Shown: positions 61,509-64,000 of the stretch, piece after piece | How positions within the stretch are numbered: the first letter of the stretch is position 1 | How the letters are laid out: the number at the start of each line of letters is the position of its first letter | Assembly: GCA_965233625.1 (NCBI GenBank) | Contig: OZ247499.1 | Location: 5,952,001-6,016,000, forward strand | Direction: 5' to 3' | Length of the DNA stretch: 64,000 nucleotides | Source: G965233625 sp965233625 | GTDB taxonomy: Bacteria > Planctomycetota > Planctomycetia > Pirellulales > Pirellulaceae | Notes under the pieces: generated by a model | What the model saw: only the letters and a program-made list of their open reading frames with translations | What the model was told of the DNA's origin: nothing | Database searches by the model: none | Translations under genes and position numbers: made by a program

Positions 61509-63073
61509 ATGCGTGTAATTCAGGCCATTCTATTTCTGCTTCTGGGCGCCCTTGCCTCCAGCCTCTGGGCGGCGCCCCGTCAATGGTCGGATGCGAGCGG
61601 GAATTTCAAGCTTGAAGCAGAATTTGCGGGCACGTCGGGCGACGCCGTGCTGCTCAAAACCACGGGCGGTAAAGTCATTTCGGTTCCGCTGTCAAAGCTG
61701 AGCAAGAAGGACCAGGACTGGGTGCAAGGCCACAGGCAGCATCTTTCAGACGCACGCCAATCGACACAACAGCGGGCGCCAACCTTTAACCGCGACATCG
61801 CGCTGGTAGTGTTCGCAAAGTGTATGTCCTGTCACCGCGAAGGCGAAGTCGCACCGTTTCCTCTGACAAACTACGACGAAGTGCAGCGGCGGGCGCGGCA
61901 GATCGCGCTGGTTACCAAGCAGCGCATCATGCCGCCTTGGAAACCGGCGCCGGGACATGGTGAGTTTGAAGATGACCGTTCGCTGACGGAAGAGCAGATC
62001 GCTTTGTTCCAGGCCTGGTTGGATGCGGGCAAACCCGAAGGCGACCCGGCGGACCTTCCTCCCGCGCCGAAGTTCCATTCCGGGTGGCGTTTTGGCCAGC
62101 CGGACATGGTGCTGAAGCTTGCCACACCGTTTCCGGTGCCGGCCGAGGGCAAGGACATTTATGTGCACTTTGTCTTTCCGATGAATCTACCAGAGAACAA
62201 TACATCCGGGCGGTGCAGGTGCTTCCCAGCAACTCGCGGGTGGCGCATCACGGCGTCATCCTGCTGGATGGAAGCGGCGCCGCGCGGAAACTTGCTGAGA
62301 AAAATGGCGGCGAGCGAGGCGATTACTACCTGGATTTCGATCCGGGATTTGTGCCGCGGGGATTTCTGCCGGGTTTTGCCCCAGGACTGGCGCCACGCGA
62401 GATTGACGAGAACGACGAGCACGGCGTGGGTATCACGCTGGGCAAAGGGCTAGATATCGTGCTGCAGATGCACTACCACCCGACAGGCAGAAAAGAAGAA
62501 GACCAGCCGCAGATTGGCCTCTACTTCACGGACAAAAAGCCCAAACGCGGCCCGAACATCATTGCGATGGCCAACAACGATATCGATATTCCCGCGGGCG
62601 AGAAGAACTTCACCCGGACCGATACTTTCCGCGTTCCGGTCGATTTCATCGTCCGCGATATCTGGGGGCACATGCACACCATTGGTAAAAGCCTGTCGGT
62701 CACGGCGGACCTGCCCGGCGGCAAACAGAAGAGCCTGCTGAAGATAGATGACTGGGACTTCAACTGGCAGGACACCTACCGTTACAAAGAGCCCTTTGTG
62801 CTGCCCGCGGGAACCGTGGTGAAGGCGGAATGGTCCTGGGATAATTCCGCCGGTAATGTCAGAAACCCGAATCACCCACCGCAACGGATTCAGTGGGGAC
62901 CCGGCAGCGAAGATGAAATGAGCGGCCTGATCATCGGCGGCATCACCGCCAAGCCGGGCATCCCCGAAGGCGTCATGTGGCTATCCGTTATCGGCCACTA
63001 TCTAAAAATAGAAACCTCCGCAAAACGTGCTCAGTCGCAGCGTAAACGGGCAGAACGGCAATCGCGCGATTGA
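61509..63073 (+). pseudogene. SHD1-cytochrome-copper monooxygenase-like gene with a frameshift
   Basis: Two frames make up one protein. The first (from 61509) has a signal peptide (MRVIQAILFLLLGALASSLWAAP), an SHD1-like segment (RQWSDASGNFKLEAEF, TTGGKVISVPLSKLSKKDQDWV) and a haem motif CMSCHREGEVAPFPL. It then loses sense after FPMNLPE at about 62195. The second frame resumes immediately with EQYIRAVQVLPSNSRVAHHGVILLDGSG and runs to 63073, covering the copper type II ascorbate-dependent monooxygenase-like part (LQMHYHPTGR with HxH). One missing base, probably a G, in GAG-AACAA at about 62195 would restore one reading frame. It could be a sequencing error, a decayed gene or, less likely, programmed shifting. 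Confidence 0.88.
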
Positions 63074-63275
63074 CCTTTGTAGCCTCAGCTTGGACGGTTC
63101 ACAGATGTTTTTCGCCCACAACAACCGCGACTGATCCAGGTTCGCGAACAGAAGCCGGGACGGAACCATATTGCCGGTGGGCTTGCCCAGCCAGGTGGGC
63201 GTACCGGCTTTGATAAAGTCGTTCCGTTATGGGCCAAGCGTTACGTCCGCAGCGTGTTGAAGAATGCCCATTTCT

Positions 63276-64000
63276 CTAGCGGCGTGGCTTCTTTCGGCGG
63301 TTAGGGTGCCGTTTCCGCCGTTCTTCGGAAATTGCATTTACCGCGTCTGAGTCTAGCCTGGTCCAGTCTTTCTCGTGACTGATGACGGGCACATCAGGAA
63401 ATAGCGAGCCGGTTGGTCGCTGTTGACTGCCACGCTGCATAAATTCGCCAAGGTTTTTGCGGGCCGATGCTGCGAGTTCCGTCAGCTCATTCACCACTTG
63501 CGGATGACGGGCGGCTACGTTGTGGTTCTCTGCTTTGTCAGCTTGCAGGTTGTATAGAACCGGGTCCTTTAGATTGGCGAACGCTTTGTTCTTATCCCAG
63601 AATGGCAACTGCTCCGGGCTGCGCGGTAGGTGCAGTTTCCAGGGGCCGCGGCGGACGGCCTGGAGATTTTCGCAGTTGTAGTAGTAGAACGGCTGATCTG
63701 GAGATCGCTTCAGGGAACCTCCGCTGAGCAGCGGCAGCAGGTTTTCGCCATCGTAGATCCGCCCTTCCGGAAGATCAGCCTCGATTGCGGCGGACAGTGT
63801 CGGGAAGACATCCATCGCGTGAATATTCACGGCAGAGACAGACGGCTGCTTAATCCTCGCGGGCCAGTGGAAGATAAAGGGGACGCGATGACCGCCCTCG
63901 AACGTTACGTACTTGGTTCCGCGGTATGGCTTGGCATACTGATTTGCTGTTGGACCGTTGTCGGACGTAAAGATCACAAGGGTGTTCTCTGCGGCGCCCG
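63276..64000 (-). CDS. sulfatase, C-terminal part, cut by the window
   Basis: The frame is open to the window edge; the annotated ATG-type start inside (GTG at 63977) is probably internal. Visible parts are the metal site VIFTSDNGPTANQ, VTFEGGHRVPFIFHWPARIKQP, the VNIHAMDVFPTLSAAIEADLP segment, and a C-terminal domain with RRGPWKLHLPRS. The formylglycine signature lies upstream, outside the window. A third sulfatase paralogue here. The tail is very basic (KRHPNRRKKPRR). It ends 203 bp after the convergent copper-monooxygenase-like gene. Confidence 0.9.
   Translation of the reverse strand, partial: GAAENTLVIFTSDNGPTANQYAKPYRGTKYVTFEGGHRVPFIFHWPARIKQPSVSAVNIHAMDVFPTLSAAIEADLPEGRIYDGENLLPLLSGGSLKRSPDQPFYYYNCENLQAVRRGPWKLHLPRSPEQLPFWDKNKAFANLKDPVLYNLQADKAENHNVAARHPQVVNELTELAASARKNLGEFMQRGSQQRPTGSLFPDVPVISHEKDWTRLDSDAVNAISEERRKRHPNRRKKPRR

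Noticed and set aside
63074..63275. Possible degraded gene between the copper-monooxygenase-like gene and the last sulfatase
   Set aside because: Short stretches in several frames look protein-like, but none holds a motif or continuous frame that could be named.

Overview
The window looks like chromosome of a GC-rich planctomycete (Pirellulales/Planctomycetales-like). This rests on gene content: DUF1501, DUF1552 and DUF1592-type (DUF1587/1595/1592/1588/1585) secreted proteins, several sulfatases with the C-x-P-x-R signature, multihaem planctomycete-type c-type cytochromes, a TIGR02604-like dehydrogenase/HEAT protein, a DUF4838 protein, an SHD1-containing protein, and ECF sigma factors beside FecR-like or Ser/Thr-kinase genes. 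I see no rRNA, tRNA, CRISPR array, complete insertion sequence or phage module.

Layout. 1-5.7 kb: end of a DUF1501 gene, a Ser/Thr kinase, a HemP-like peptide, a degenerate receiver protein and a five-haem cytochrome. 5.7-11.5 kb: an inverted-repeat element, a sulfatase, an Hsp70-like chaperone, a zinc-ribbon protein, a VOC protein, and a divergent NhaR-like regulator / HPF-like ribosome-associated pair with a perfect dyad between them. 11.9-24.3 kb: a CheB-CheR-PAS-kinase-receiver hybrid, a prepilin-peptidase-like protein lacking one catalytic Asp, a dehydrogenase/HEAT protein, a methyltransferase, a glutathione peroxidase and a DUF4838 protein. 24.5-29.6 kb: a glycine-zipper lipoprotein, a tandem palindromic repeat, then a tight operon of receiver, FHA-GAF-histidine kinase, nucleotidyltransferase and membrane protein. 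29.6-40.5 kb: a geranylgeranyl-reductase-like/methyltransferase pair, a sialate esterase, an FHA-GAF-SpoIIE phosphatase, a NarL-type regulator, an internally duplicated unknown protein, a sulfatase and an MFS transporter. 40.8-47.9 kb: an ECF sigma factor, a small gene flanked by 86-bp direct repeats, and a 783-residue lipoprotein overlapping a 1170-residue kinase; much of this block looks compositionally foreign. 48.0-58.3 kb: a minus-strand series sigma -> FecR -> DUF1592 -> DUF1552 -> DUF1592 -> DUF1552. 58.6-64 kb: a SASA-type esterase, a nested palindromic element, a redoxin, a frameshifted copper-monooxygenase-like gene and the end of a third sulfatase.

Functionally, the secreted sulfatases, esterases, cytochromes and DUF families fit breakdown of sulfated or acetylated polysaccharides. 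The kinases, FHA proteins and the CheB/CheR hybrid form a dense signalling layer. The strongest non-textbook signals are non-coding. At three loci a gene end has been copied as a direct repeat around or within a short insert (25.2, 31.6 and 41.4 kb). A roughly 145-bp inverted-repeat family occurs three times, once nested inside a larger palindrome. The hexamer GGCGCC is strongly over-represented except in the 41.4-47.9 kb block. All function assignments come from reading motifs; no database search was run.
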